Source: Streptomyces mayonensis (GTDB lineage Bacteria; Actinomycetota; Actinomycetes; Streptomycetales; Streptomycetaceae). From it: 64,000 bases of DNA. Each line of letters begins with the position of its first letter. The stretch's first letter is position 1. The stretch is taken from the NCBI RefSeq assembly GCF_018982965.1, contig NZ_JACBYP010000001.1:124001-188000 (forward strand), in the 5' to 3' direction. The notes under the pieces were generated by a model, which saw nothing but the letters and a program-made list of their open reading frames with translations, did not search any database and was not told where the DNA came from. Both the position numbers and the translations under genes were made by a program. This document shows positions 25,204 to 34,257 of the stretch, piece after piece.

Positions 25204-25319
25204 GGGCAGAGACCATTGCCGACCGCTGTCGTCGGCGCGATAGCAGGGCTGAACTGCATCGACGTAATATTCGGCACCCACAGGGGGAGGGCACCGGTTC
25301 GCAGGGCTACGCTCACCGC

Positions 25320-26276
25320 GTGACCGCTCGTTCCCCGACAGCCCGGCGCTCGCTGCTTGTCCTGGCGGCAGTGGGTGCCGCGTCCATTCCTGCCGTACGG
25401 CCCTCGTGGCACGGTCGGCGCCCGATCGTCATGGCCACGGGGGTGACGGGCGCGCCTTACGGAGTCTTCGGCAGGCGCCTGACGCGGGAAATCAACGCGC
25501 ACGACCGGTCCCTGGACCTTCGCGTCCGCAATACATCCGCGAGCATCGACAACCTACGGCTGCTCGGCACCGGCGACGCCGATCTGGCGCTGGCCCTCGG
25601 CGACAGCGCCGTGGATGCCTTCGAGGGGGCGGGCGCCTTCCCTGTGGCGGAACCCGTCTCGGCGCTGGCCCGGCTCTACCTCAACTACACCCATCTAGTG
25701 GCTGATACGCGTGCAGGGGTCGGCACCGTGTCCGACCTCGCCGGACTGAGGGTGTCGGTCGGCGTGAGGGGATCGGGCACCGTCACGGTCGCGCAGCGGG
25801 TCCTGTCGGCAGCCGGTGTCGAGCCCCGGGAACTGTGCTATCTGGGGCTCGACGACTCGGCCGGTGCCCTGCGGCACGGGGAGATCGACGCGTTCTTCGC
25901 ATCCTGTGCGGTGCCTGCGCGCGCGGTGCGCGATCTGGCTGCCGAACGGCGCGGCGTGCTCGTGCCGCTCGGCGGGCTGGCCAGGGTCCTGCGACACGAG
26001 CACGGGCCGGCCTACGTCGACGTGTCCGTGCCCGCAGAAACCTACGGGCAGCGTACGGAAGTTCCGACGGTCGGGGTGGCCACCTATCTGATGGCCCGGG
26101 CCGGTCTGCCGGCCGAGGTGGCCTACCGTGTCACCAGAGCGATGTTCGCTGCGCGGCTGACGCTGCCCGGGCCCGAGGTGCCCGGTGCCTATCTGGACGA
26201 GAGGTATGCCATCGGTACCACTCCGGTGGCGCTGCACGCGGGTGCGGCGCGTTACTTCCGCGCCGTCTACGGCTGA
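25320..26276 (+). CDS. TAXI-family TRAP-type solute-binding protein 1
   Basis: The 318-residue exported protein has a twin-arginine-like signal (ARRSLLVLAAVG; mature part from about 30) and the TAXI fold: IVMATGVTGAPYGVFG (about 36), NTSASIDNLRLLGTGDADLALA (abbreviated, about 69-90) and VSVGVRGSGTVTVAQRVL. TAXI proteins bind small organic acids for TRAP transporters. No TRAP membrane subunit is encoded in the window, and the gene is convergent with a kinase/regulator pair 7 nt away. A sensing role with that kinase is likely (inference). GTG start. Confidence 0.85.
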   Translation: MTARSPTARRSLLVLAAVGAASIPAVRPSWHGRRPIVMATGVTGAPYGVFGRRLTREINAHDRSLDLRVRNTSASIDNLRLLGTGDADLALALGDSAVDAFEGAGAFPVAEPVSALARLYLNYTHLVADTRAGVGTVSDLAGLRVSVGVRGSGTVTVAQRVLSAAGVEPRELCYLGLDDSAGALRHGEIDAFFASCAVPARAVRDLAAERRGVLVPLGGLARVLRHEHGPAYVDVSVPAETYGQRTEVPTVGVATYLMARAGLPAEVAYRVTRAMFAARLTLPGPEVPGAYLDERYAIGTTPVALHAGAARYFRAVYG

Positions 26277-26283
26277 TGTCCGC

Positions 26284-27660
26284 TCAGTCGAGGCGGCCAG
26301 GGAGCCGAAACCGGACTACCAGGCCCTGGGGCTGGGCCGGAAACAGGTCCAGGGTGCCGCCTGCCGCGCGGGCCAGTTCGTCGGCGATCGCCAGGCCCAG
26401 TCCGCTGCCGTCGATGCCGCCGTGCCGTGAGGAGCGCCAGAAGCGGTTCCGCGCGGTCGTGAGCTCCTCTTCATCGAGCCCCGGCCCGTCGTCTGCCACC
26501 GTGAGTACCAACTCCCCGTGGGCGGCGGTTCCGGCCCGCAGGGTGACGCTGACGTGCCCGCCGCGAGGAACGAACTTGATCGCGTTGTCGACGGCGATGT
26601 CGGTGATCCGTCCCAGGGTCTCGGCCGGGCCACGGCGATGGAGCGCGCTCGGCAGTTCGGTCCGCAGACTCAGTCCGCGGGCGTCAGCCACCTCCTGCCA
26701 TACGTCGAGTCGGCGTTCAAGGTCGGCCACGAGTTCCCCATGCCCGGCCTGCGCCGGCCCGTTCGCTTCGATCCGTCCGAGTGTGAGCAGATCCTCCAGG
26801 AGGATCTCGAGCCGGTTCATCTCCAGCATCACCTGGTCGTAGCGCTCGGCACCGGAGGCGGCCACGTGCGCCCGCAGATTTTCCAGACGCAGTGACAGCA
26901 CGGCCAGAGGTGTCCGCAGCTCGTGGGACGCGTCGGCGACGAACGCGCGCTGCTTTTCCATGGCGGCGGCCACGGCATCGGCCATGTCGTTGAAACGGTT
27001 CTCCAGGCGGCGCAGTTCGGACGGTCCGCCACCGGAGCCGGAGGCGCGTGCGGTCATGCGCCCGCGCGCGATGGCCTCGGTGGCAGCGTCGAGTTCGGCG
27101 ACCGGCCGCAGCGTCCAGCGCGCGAGCCGACGGGCGGCCTCGACGGCCACCGCGAAGGCCGTCAACATGCCGCCCGCCAGCAGCAGCCAGACACGGGCCA
27201 CGTCGTACCGTGCATCGGAGGTCGGCGCGGCCAGCAACAGCACGCCGGTCACCCGTGCGTCGCTGCCCACCGGCTCGGCGATCACTACCCGGCCCGGTCC
27301 GAACAACGTGATCAGCGGGAGGTGTTCGGTGGTCCGGCCGGCCAGCGCTCGCCGGAACGGCCCCGCACTGTCGGCCACGCCTCCGCCCGCTTCGACCAGG
27401 ACGCCGCCGTTGCCGCGGCGGACCTCGACCGGAGCGTCGTAGAGCGCCGTGTACCGGGAGACCTCGGACCGCAGTACGGTCGTGTCGCTTTCCTGAATGG
27501 CCTGCTCGGCCAGGTCGGCGATGCGCGTGGCGTCCGCGCGCCTCGAGAGCAGCACCTCGGCGGTGCGTTCCTGGGCGTAGGCCAGGCCGAACGGCAGGAC
27601 CAGGGCGAGCAGCACCCCGCCGATGAGGGTGAGATAGGTGACCAGGAGCCGACGACGCAT
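26284..27660 (-). CDS. sensor histidine kinase 1
   Basis: The 458-residue protein has TM1 at about 6-26, an external domain of about 120 residues, TM2 at about 155-177, a HAMP region, and a HisKA H-box DASHELRTPLAVL (His near 248). The ATPase domain shows N-box DNAIKFV, G1 VADDGPGLDEE and G2 GSGLGLAIA. Its ATG overlaps the regulator stop (ATGA). The pairing with TAXI protein 1 recalls TctC/TctDE-type sensing of organic acids through a binding protein. Confidence 0.9.
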   Translation of the reverse strand: MRRRLLVTYLTLIGGVLLALVLPFGLAYAQERTAEVLLSRRADATRIADLAEQAIQESDTTVLRSEVSRYTALYDAPVEVRRGNGGVLVEAGGGVADSAGPFRRALAGRTTEHLPLITLFGPGRVVIAEPVGSDARVTGVLLLAAPTSDARYDVARVWLLLAGGMLTAFAVAVEAARRLARWTLRPVAELDAATEAIARGRMTARASGSGGGPSELRRLENRFNDMADAVAAAMEKQRAFVADASHELRTPLAVLSLRLENLRAHVAASGAERYDQVMLEMNRLEILLEDLLTLGRIEANGPAQAGHGELVADLERRLDVWQEVADARGLSLRTELPSALHRRGPAETLGRITDIAVDNAIKFVPRGGHVSVTLRAGTAAHGELVLTVADDGPGLDEEELTTARNRFWRSSRHGGIDGSGLGLAIADELARAAGGTLDLFPAQPQGLVVRFRLPGRLD

Positions 27661-28337
27661 CACTGTGCCAGGCGGTAGCCGACGCCCCGCAGCGTCTCGA
27701 TCAGATCGGGCCGGCCCGTCTTGGTGCGGATGCCCCACACATGGACGTCCAGCGAACGCGAGGCGGCGAGGAAGGCGTCGCCCCAGACGGCATCCATGAT
27801 CTCCTCGCGGCCCCGGGCCACTCCGGGGGCGCGGGCCAGCAGCGCGAGCACGTCGAACTCACGGGCCGTCAGCGGAACACCCTGATGCGCCACGGTGACG
27901 GTACGGGCTGCCAGGTCGATCAGGACGTCCCCCACCTCCACCGTCTGAGGTTCGGCCTCCTGCACGGTCGGCGGAGCCTGCCGGATGCGGCGGCGGACCG
28001 CCTCCATGCGGGCGAGGAGTTCCTTCACGCGGAACGGCTTGGTGAGGTAGTCGTCGGCCCCGGAACTCAGGCCCTGCAACACGGTCCGTTCGTCACCTCG
28101 CGCGGTCAGCACGATCACGGGAATGGACGAGACACGGCGCAGTCTTCTGAGCATGTCCAGGCCGTTCATGTCGGGAAGCCCGAGGTCGAGGAGCACGAAA
28201 TCCGCCATGTCCTTGCGGCGCAGGCCCTCTTCGGCGCGTACCACCCGCTCGACCAGGTAGCCGCGCTCGAAGAGGGCCAAGGAGAGGGCGTCGGCGAGCC
28301 GCTCGTCGTCCTCGATCAGCAGCACACGCACACGCAT
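27660..28337 (-). CDS. OmpR-family response regulator 1
   Basis: The 225-residue protein has a receiver domain with acidic pocket IEDDE, phospho-acceptor Asp in LLDLGLPD (about 52), conserved Thr in VLTARGDE and Lys in YLTKPF, then an OmpR/PhoB winged helix (about 130-225). It lies 10 nt downstream of the MHS symporter gene and is coupled to the kinase gene, so symporter, regulator and kinase may form one transcript. Confidence 0.92.
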   Translation of the reverse strand: MRVRVLLIEDDERLADALSLALFERGYLVERVVRAEEGLRRKDMADFVLLDLGLPDMNGLDMLRRLRRVSSIPVIVLTARGDERTVLQGLSSGADDYLTKPFRVKELLARMEAVRRRIRQAPPTVQEAEPQTVEVGDVLIDLAARTVTVAHQGVPLTAREFDVLALLARAPGVARGREEIMDAVWGDAFLAASRSLDVHVWGIRTKTGRPDLIETLRGVGYRLAQ

Positions 28338-28347
28338 GGCGACCAGG

Positions 28348-29682
28348 CTATGCCGCGACTTCAGCCGTACGGGACCCGGGATCCTCGGCCTTGGAGAACG
28401 AAACCCCCTTCGTCTCGCGGATGGTGAGATACACGACCAGTGAGATGGCGGCGCAGCCGGTCACGTACCAGAAGAATCCGGACTCCATGCCGGCGTTCTT
28501 GAACCACAGCGCCACATACTCCGCCGTGCCGCCGAACAGCGCGTTGGCCAGTGCGTAGGGCAGGGCAACACCCAGCGAGCGAATACGTGCCGGGAACAAC
28601 TCGGCCTTCACCAGGGCGCTGATCGAGGTGTAGCCGCTGATGATGAGCAACCCGGCGATCATCAGCAGCAGTGCGCCGCTCATCGTCGAGACATGCCCCA
28701 GCGCCGTCATGAGCGGGACGGTGAACAGCATCGCGCCGACACCGAAGGTGATCAGCAGCGGCCGACGGCCGATCCGGTCCGACAGGGCGCCGGCCAGCGG
28801 CTGGACCCCGATGAAGACCAGGATCGCGACGAAGCTCACGAGGGAGGCCTCGGTCCTGCTCAGCCCGGCACTGTTGGACAGGTACTTCGTCATGTACGTC
28901 GAGTACGTGTAGTCAGCCAGAGTGCCGCCCATGCTGAACCCGACGACGAGCGCCACCGTGCGCCGGTACTCCCACAGGCCGCGCAGCGTGCCGCGCTCCT
29001 TCTCCCGGCCCGTCTCCTCGACGGCCTGCTCGAAGGACTCGGTCTCGACCAGACTGCGGCGGAGGTAGAACACGGCCGCGGCGCCCAGAGCGCCGAGGAT
29101 GAAGGGGATGCGCCAGCCCCAGGAGGACAGCGTCTCGTCCGACATGGTCCGTTGGAGCACGATCTGCAGGCTCAGCCCGATCAGCTGGCCGACCTTCATC
29201 GACACCATCTGGAAGCTGCAAAAGAAGCCGCGACGATGGTCCGGGGCCGCCTCGCTCAGGTATGTCGCGCTGGCCGCGTACTCCCCACCCACGGACAAAC
29301 CCTGGAGCATCCGTGCCAGCAGCAGGATGACCGCGCCCCAGTAGCCGATCTGGCCGTGTGTGGGGGCGGCGGCTATGAGGAGGGCACTGAGCGACATCAG
29401 GAGAACAGTGACGTTCAGAGCGGTCTTGCGCCCCTTGCGGTCGCCTAGGCGTCCGAGCAGCCAGCCGCCGACTGGACGCATGAAGAAGCCGACCGCGAAG
29501 ATGCCCGCGGTGTGCAGGAGTTGGGACGTCGCGTCACCTTCGGGGAAGAACGCCGAAGCGAAATAGACGGAGAAGGTCGAGTAGACGAACCAGTCGTACC
29601 ACTCGATCATGTTGCCGACCGAGCCACCGATGATGGCTTTCCACGGACTGCGTGTAGCGGCCCGCGCGCCTGTCGTGGACAC
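28348..29682 (-). CDS. MHS-family metabolite:H+ symporter
   Basis: The 444-residue protein has about 12 membrane segments and MHS signatures: IIGGSVGNMIEWYDWFVYS (about 17-35), FFMRPVGGWLLGRLGDRKGRK (abbreviated, about 65-85) and LLARMLQGLSVGGEY (about 120). Relatives import alpha-ketoglutarate, citrate, shikimate or proline/betaine. Control by the adjacent two-component system and TAXI sensor suggests a di- or tricarboxylate, perhaps an aromatic pathway acid. The GTG at 29682 follows GGGAG; longer upstream reading has no family match. An OmpR-type repeat lies 111 nt upstream. Confidence 0.85.
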   Translation of the reverse strand: MSTTGARAATRSPWKAIIGGSVGNMIEWYDWFVYSTFSVYFASAFFPEGDATSQLLHTAGIFAVGFFMRPVGGWLLGRLGDRKGRKTALNVTVLLMSLSALLIAAAPTHGQIGYWGAVILLLARMLQGLSVGGEYAASATYLSEAAPDHRRGFFCSFQMVSMKVGQLIGLSLQIVLQRTMSDETLSSWGWRIPFILGALGAAAVFYLRRSLVETESFEQAVEETGREKERGTLRGLWEYRRTVALVVGFSMGGTLADYTYSTYMTKYLSNSAGLSRTEASLVSFVAILVFIGVQPLAGALSDRIGRRPLLITFGVGAMLFTVPLMTALGHVSTMSGALLLMIAGLLIISGYTSISALVKAELFPARIRSLGVALPYALANALFGGTAEYVALWFKNAGMESGFFWYVTGCAAISLVVYLTIRETKGVSFSKAEDPGSRTAEVAA

Positions 29683-29792
29683 AGAGCTCTCCCGTCTGTT
29701 TGGTGTGGGTTCCTGAAGTGATCCCGCATCACCGCAGTTCGCAGGCAGCTTGACCGATTGTCCGCCGGGCAACCAAGGCTTCGTGGGCAGAT

Positions 29793-29817
29793 CTAACCCG
29801 TGCTTAAGACTTCGCCT
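29793..29817 (-). promoter_or_regulatory. OmpR-type direct-repeat motif before MHS symporter
   Basis: The plus strand has CTAACC (29793-29798), N4, CTTAAG (29803-29808), then TTCGCC. The same arrangement with the same spacing occurs at 33460-33482. The two half-sites are 10 nt apart, as is usual for OmpR/PhoB-type dimers. Lies 111-135 nt upstream of the symporter start. Confidence 0.5.
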
Positions 29818-29974
29818 CTGGGCATGGGCGCGCGAAGTCCTGCGGCTGGGTCGCCGCCGCCCCTGTCCGCCGGGCACGGGAGTGGTCCGGGGCTGGAGGG
29901 CGGTGGCGTCGTGTAAACCGAGGCGGTAGGGAATGCGTGAGTGATGGAATTGCATCCGGGGACGAGAGGGGACT

Positions 29975-31357
29975 CTAAGTGTTGACCTCTTTTCGCGAGC
30001 CGGAAGTGGCGGCCTCGCCGCGTGCTTCGGCCAAGGCGAGGCGAGCCTGGCGAGTGCGGGGGCCGAATACTGCCAGGGCGACTGCGCCCACCATCCACGT
30101 ACCGGCGATGAAGTAGAAGACGCTCCGGTAGCCGTGGCTGTTGTAGAGCGCTGCGACGATGAGCGGCCCCGCGGCGTTCGACAGCCGTCCCAGACCGTAG
30201 GAGACGCTTGTCCCCAGGGAGCGGCCGCGGGTGTCGAAGAGTTCGGGGGAGTAGGCGTACGCCAGCGCCGTGTAGCCGCGCTCGAAGAAGTTCACCAGGA
30301 AGCCGAACACGACGATGAAGACCGGGCTGAACGTGAGCCCGTACAGCAGACCGCACACCGCGATGACCGTGCCGAACACCGTCAGCGACCACTTGCGCTC
30401 GAAACGGTCCGTGACCAGCGACGCCAGGTACGAGCCGAGCGGTGCGCCGACCGTGGTGAGCGCCACGTAGAACACGGACTTCTCGACGCTCATGCCTTCC
30501 TTGGCGAGCAGCGTCGGCGCCCAGCTCGAATAGCCGAAGAAGCCGATGGTCTGCGTCACCCACAGGACCGTCAGGAGGAGGGTGGGCAGGAGGTACTTCT
30601 TCTGGAGGAACAGCTTCAACGGGGCCTTCTGGGCCGGGACTTCCGCAACGGGCGGGGCGGGCTCAGGGAGCGGGCCCTTCTCCGCGGCGACCCGCTCCTC
30701 GATCTCGCGCAGCACCCGGTCCGCCGCCGCGTGCTCGCCCCGGCTCTCCAGCCAGCGCGGCGACTCCTTGAGGTGGCGGGTGAACAGGACCAGCAGGATG
30801 CCGAGCGAACCCCACAGGTAGACCAGGCGCCACGACCAGTCGCTGAGCGGGACGACGGCGCTGGCGATGAGGTTGGTGACCGGGGTTCCGCAGATGCCGA
30901 TGACGATCGCGTAGGCCTGGTACTTGCCGCGCACCGCCGCCGGATACATCTCGTTGACGTAGACGACGGCGACCACCGTCATCGCGGACAGGCCGGCCGA
31001 TGTCAGGACGCGGAACACGCCGAGGGACACCAGGTCCCAGGCGAACACCGAGGTGAACGAGAAGAACGCGAAGAACAGCGTGGTCTGCACGAGCGCCCGT
31101 TTGCGTCCCCACCGGTCCGCGACGGCGCCACCGACGACGGAGCCGATGAACATGCCGACGAAGGAGAGGGAGGTGACATAGGCGATCTGATTGACCGTCA
31201 CGCCCCATACGTCTACGAGTTTCGGTGCCGTGGTGGCGAAGCTGTTGATGTCGGCGAACTCGAAGAAGTAGGCGAACGACACGGCGAGCAGGGTGAGTTT
31301 GTGGAACCGGGATATCGGCAGCCTGTCGATCCGGTTGAGTGCGTTGGAGGGGGACAT
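29975..31357 (-). CDS. MFS transporter (aromatic acid / sugar-porter type)
   Basis: The 460-residue protein has about 12 membrane segments. The loop 2-3 motif is GGAVADRWGRKRAL (about 79-92), and a long hydrophilic central loop (about 200-245) precedes TM7. It resembles NiaP/AAHS-type organic-acid carriers. It is the third gene of a probable operon with LigJ and LigI (gaps 26 and 44 nt), so it likely imports a substrate that feeds into 2-pyrone-4,6-dicarboxylate or 4-oxalomesaconate. ATG start is preceded by a weak ribosome site. Confidence 0.82.
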   Translation of the reverse strand: MSPSNALNRIDRLPISRFHKLTLLAVSFAYFFEFADINSFATTAPKLVDVWGVTVNQIAYVTSLSFVGMFIGSVVGGAVADRWGRKRALVQTTLFFAFFSFTSVFAWDLVSLGVFRVLTSAGLSAMTVVAVVYVNEMYPAAVRGKYQAYAIVIGICGTPVTNLIASAVVPLSDWSWRLVYLWGSLGILLVLFTRHLKESPRWLESRGEHAAADRVLREIEERVAAEKGPLPEPAPPVAEVPAQKAPLKLFLQKKYLLPTLLLTVLWVTQTIGFFGYSSWAPTLLAKEGMSVEKSVFYVALTTVGAPLGSYLASLVTDRFERKWSLTVFGTVIAVCGLLYGLTFSPVFIVVFGFLVNFFERGYTALAYAYSPELFDTRGRSLGTSVSYGLGRLSNAAGPLIVAALYNSHGYRSVFYFIAGTWMVGAVALAVFGPRTRQARLALAEARGEAATSGSRKEVNT

Positions 31358-31401
31358 GTGACGCCTTCGTCAGATGAGTGGATTCACGAGCGGTACGGGG
31401 G

Positions 31402-32322
31402 TCAGCGGGGCTCGTCCGGCCAGTACAGGCGCATCGGGTTGTCGACCAGGAGCCTGCGCTGCTCCTCCTCGGTCACCGCCACGTGCGGCACGTGGTCGAC
31501 CAGGAGGCCGTCGTCGGGCATGTGGTCGGTGAGGTTGGGGTGCGGCCAGTCCGTGCCCCACAGTGCGCGGTGGCCGAACTCCTCGATCACGCGGCGGCCG
31601 AAGGGGACGACATCCGTGTACGGCCGCCGCTCCCCGTTGAGCGCGGCGGGGCCGGTCACCGTGAGGCGCTCGGGGCAGGTCACCTTCACCCACGCGTCGT
31701 TGCGGTCGACGAAGCGCAGGAAGCGGCTGAACTCCGGGCCGTTCACGGGCTCACGCACGTCCGGACGCCCCATGTGGTCGATGACCAGGGCAGTGGGCAG
31801 CGAGCCGAAGAAGTCCTCCAGGTCGGGCAGGTCGGTGGCCTCGAAGTAGAGGACGATGTGCCAGCCCAGCGGGGCGATCTTCCGTGCGATCGTGGTGAGT
31901 GCTTCCGTGGGCGCCGCGTCCACCAGTCGGCGTACGAAGTTGAAGCGCACGCCGCGCACCCCTGCGGCGTCGAGCTCGCGCAGCTCGGCCTCGGTGATGT
32001 CGGGGCGGACGGTGGCGATGCCGCGTGCCCTGCCGCCCGCGGAGCGCACGGCGTCGACCATGGCGGAGTTGTCCGCGCCGTGGCACGTGGCCTGCACGAT
32101 GACATTGCGGGCGACGCCCAACCGGTCGCGCAGGGCGAACAGTTCTTCCTTGCCCCCGTCGCAGGGCGTGTACTTGCGTTCCGGGGCGAAGGGGAAGGCG
32201 GCCTGGGGGCCGAAGACATGGCAGTGGGTGTCCACGGCGCCCGCGGGCAGCCGGAAGGCGGGTGTGGACGGGTTCCGGTACCAGTCGAGCCAGCCGGGTG
32301 TCTTGGGGGAAAGGGTGTGCAC
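31402..32322 (-). CDS. ligI: 2-pyrone-4,6-dicarboxylate hydrolase (LigI-type amidohydrolase)
   Basis: The 306-residue amidohydrolase-superfamily protein has VDTHCHVFGP (about 31-40), the LigI-like FPFAPERKYTP (about 45-55) and the catalytic Asp258 in WGTDWPHPN. LigI opens the lactone 2-pyrone-4,6-dicarboxylate to 4-oxalomesaconate, the substrate of the hydratase encoded just upstream. The GTG at 32322 follows GGAGACGAG; the frame is open much further upstream only because of overlap with ligJ. Confidence 0.88.
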   Translation of the reverse strand: MHTLSPKTPGWLDWYRNPSTPAFRLPAGAVDTHCHVFGPQAAFPFAPERKYTPCDGGKEELFALRDRLGVARNVIVQATCHGADNSAMVDAVRSAGGRARGIATVRPDITEAELRELDAAGVRGVRFNFVRRLVDAAPTEALTTIARKIAPLGWHIVLYFEATDLPDLEDFFGSLPTALVIDHMGRPDVREPVNGPEFSRFLRFVDRNDAWVKVTCPERLTVTGPAALNGERRPYTDVVPFGRRVIEEFGHRALWGTDWPHPNLTDHMPDDGLLVDHVPHVAVTEEEQRRLLVDNPMRLYWPDEPR

Positions 32323-32348
32323 GATCTCGTCTCCCGGGTGTGCGGTGG

Positions 32349-33374
32349 TCAGCGGCCCTGGCGCTTCAACAGCGCGTCCAGGCGCGGGTACACGGCGCGG
32401 GCGTTGTGCTCCTGGACGGCTGCCAGATCCTGCGCGGGCAGCCGTGCCGCCTCCGCGTACCGGCGTGTGTCGTCGAAGTGGTGGCCGGTGCACGGGTCGA
32501 TGTCGCGGACGGCGCCGATCATCTCGGAGGCGAAGAGGATGTTCCGGGTCGGGACGACGTCGTACAGGAGGTCCGAGCCCGGCTGGTGGTACACGCAGGT
32601 GTCGAAGAAGACGTTGCCGAGGACGTGCTCCTCCAGTGGTGGCTTGCCGAGCGCCATCGCCAGGCCGCGGAAGCGACCCCAGTGGTAGGGAACGGCGCCG
32701 CCGCCGTGCGGGATGACCAGCCGCAGCGTGGGAAAGTCGGTGAACAGGTCGCCCTGGACGAGCTGCATGAACGCCGTGGTGTCCGCGTTGAGGTAGTGCG
32801 CGCCGGTGGTGTGGAAGGCCGGGTTCACGCTCGTACTGACATGCACCATCGCCGGGATGTCGTACTCCACCATCTTCTCGTAGACGGGGTACCAGGAGCG
32901 GTCGGTGAGCGGCGGCGCCGTCCAGTGGCCACCCGAAGGATCCGGGTTGAGGTTCAGCGCGACTGCCCCGAACTCCTCCACGCAGCGGGTGAGTTCGGGG
33001 ACGCAGGTGGCCGGGTCGACGCCCGGGGACTGCGGCAGCATCGCCGCGGGGGCGAAGCGCTTCGGGTACAACCGACTCACCCGGTAGCAGAGTTCGTTGC
33101 AGATCGATGCCCATGCCGCGGAGGTGGCGAAGTCACCGACGTGATGCGCCATGAAGGAGGCGCGCGGCGAGAAGACCGTCAGGTCGATGCCGCGCTCGTC
33201 CATGAGCCGCAGCTGGTTCGGCTCGATGGTGTCTCGCAGCTCGTCGTCGCTGATCCTGAGGTCCGCGCGGGCGGGAGCCAGAGTGGGATCGGTGAGCGAG
33301 GCGATCTGCCGCTCGCGCCAGGCAGCGAGCGCCGGCGGTGCGGTCGTGTAGTGGCCGTGACAGTCGATGATCAT
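32349..33374 (-). CDS. ligJ: 4-oxalomesaconate hydratase, amidohydrolase (LigJ) type
   Basis: The 341-residue protein equals the usual LigJ length. It begins MIIDCHGHYTTAP with metal ligands His6 and His8, and contains SPRASFMAHHVGDFATS (about 68-84), LNLNPDPSGGHW (about 142), VIPHGGGAVPYHWGRFRG (about 218-235) and LFASEMIGAVRDIDP (about 281), all typical of Sphingobium-type LigJ. It hydrates 4-oxalomesaconate to 4-carboxy-4-hydroxy-2-oxoadipate. GalB at 23350-24105 is a non-homologous enzyme for the same step. It is transcribed divergently from response regulator 2. Confidence 0.92.
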   Translation of the reverse strand: MIIDCHGHYTTAPPALAAWRERQIASLTDPTLAPARADLRISDDELRDTIEPNQLRLMDERGIDLTVFSPRASFMAHHVGDFATSAAWASICNELCYRVSRLYPKRFAPAAMLPQSPGVDPATCVPELTRCVEEFGAVALNLNPDPSGGHWTAPPLTDRSWYPVYEKMVEYDIPAMVHVSTSVNPAFHTTGAHYLNADTTAFMQLVQGDLFTDFPTLRLVIPHGGGAVPYHWGRFRGLAMALGKPPLEEHVLGNVFFDTCVYHQPGSDLLYDVVPTRNILFASEMIGAVRDIDPCTGHHFDDTRRYAEAARLPAQDLAAVQEHNARAVYPRLDALLKRQGR

Positions 33375-33459
33375 GGTGAGGTCCTTCGAGGTGCGGCTCG
33401 TCGTCGACGGCTGCAGCCTCACCCCACCCGTGCACCAGCCGAGCGGCCCGTGCACGGAA

Positions 33460-33482
33460 CTAACCATCCCTTAACATTCGCC
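33460..33482. promoter_or_regulatory. OmpR-type direct-repeat motif in ligJ / regulator 2 divergent region
   Basis: The plus strand reads CTAACC (33460-33465), N4, CTTAAC (33470-33475), ATTCGCC, almost the same as 29793-29817. It is 86 nt upstream of ligJ and 96 nt upstream of response regulator 2, so it could control both directions. Confidence 0.5.
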
Positions 33483-33577
33483 CTCGGCGATCACCCCAGG
33501 TAGGTGTCACAGGGATGTGGTCTACATTCGGAGGCGGGCGGTATCCGCGCAGACACCGCTGATGGGAGGTGTGAAAC

Positions 33578-34246
33578 GTGCAGATACTGCTGGCCGAGGA
33601 CGACGACGGGGTGGCCGGCGCGCTCCTCGAGGTCCTGTACGACCACGGCCATGTCACCAGGCGCATCACGCACGGCAAGGACGTACTGACCTACCACCGC
33701 AGCTCCGACCTGCTGCTCCTCGATCTCGGACTGCCCGATGTCGACGGGCTGGAGGTACTTCGCTCCCTCCGGGCGGTGAGCGACATGCCGGTGGTGGTGC
33801 TGACCGCCCGGGGAGACGAACGCTCAGTCGTGCGAGGGCTGCGAATCGGAGCCGACGACTACCTGGTCAAACCGGTACGTCTCGCCGAACTGCTCGCTCG
33901 GATCGAGGTAGTCACCCGCCGGTCGGCGGCACTGAGCGCACCCGAGGCACGCAAGGTCACTGTGGGGGACGTCGAGATCGACCTCGACGCACGCCGTGTC
34001 ACCGCCGGGGGCACCGGCATCGAGCTGACCGCGAAGGAGTTCGACATCCTCGCGGTACTCGCCGCGCGCACCGGCATCGCCGTCAGCCGCGAGCAGGTCC
34101 TCGACGAGGTGTGGGGCGACGCCCACCACGGGGTGTCCCGCTCCCTAGACGTGCACCTCACCCAGCTCCGCGCCAAGCTGAGCCGCCCCGACCTGCTCAC
34201 CACGATCCGGGGCTTCGGCTACCGGTTCGGCGACGCGACGGGCTGA
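33578..34246 (+). CDS. OmpR-family response regulator 2
   Basis: The 222-residue protein has a receiver domain (acidic LAEDDDG, phospho-acceptor Asp in LLDLGLPD near 51, VLTARGDE, LVKPVR) and a PhoB-type winged helix (about 125-222). It is a paralogue of response regulator 1. The GTG follows GGGAGGTG. The kinase gene starts 11 nt downstream and a TAXI gene follows that, giving the co-directional order regulator, kinase, binding protein. Confidence 0.92.
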   Translation: MQILLAEDDDGVAGALLEVLYDHGHVTRRITHGKDVLTYHRSSDLLLLDLGLPDVDGLEVLRSLRAVSDMPVVVLTARGDERSVVRGLRIGADDYLVKPVRLAELLARIEVVTRRSAALSAPEARKVTVGDVEIDLDARRVTAGGTGIELTAKEFDILAVLAARTGIAVSREQVLDEVWGDAHHGVSRSLDVHLTQLRAKLSRPDLLTTIRGFGYRFGDATG

Positions 34247-34257
34247 GGAGCCACCTC

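Noticed and set aside
30134..31849. 571-codon plus-strand open frame opposite the MFS transporter and ligI genes
   Set aside because: Highly charged repetitive composition (RAE/DRR) typical of antisense to a hydrophobic transporter gene; no start signal.
32322..33114. Longer version of the LigI protein reaching back to 33114
   Set aside because: The extra N-terminal part is the out-of-frame ligJ coding region; the GTG at 32322 with GGAG gives the normal LigI length.
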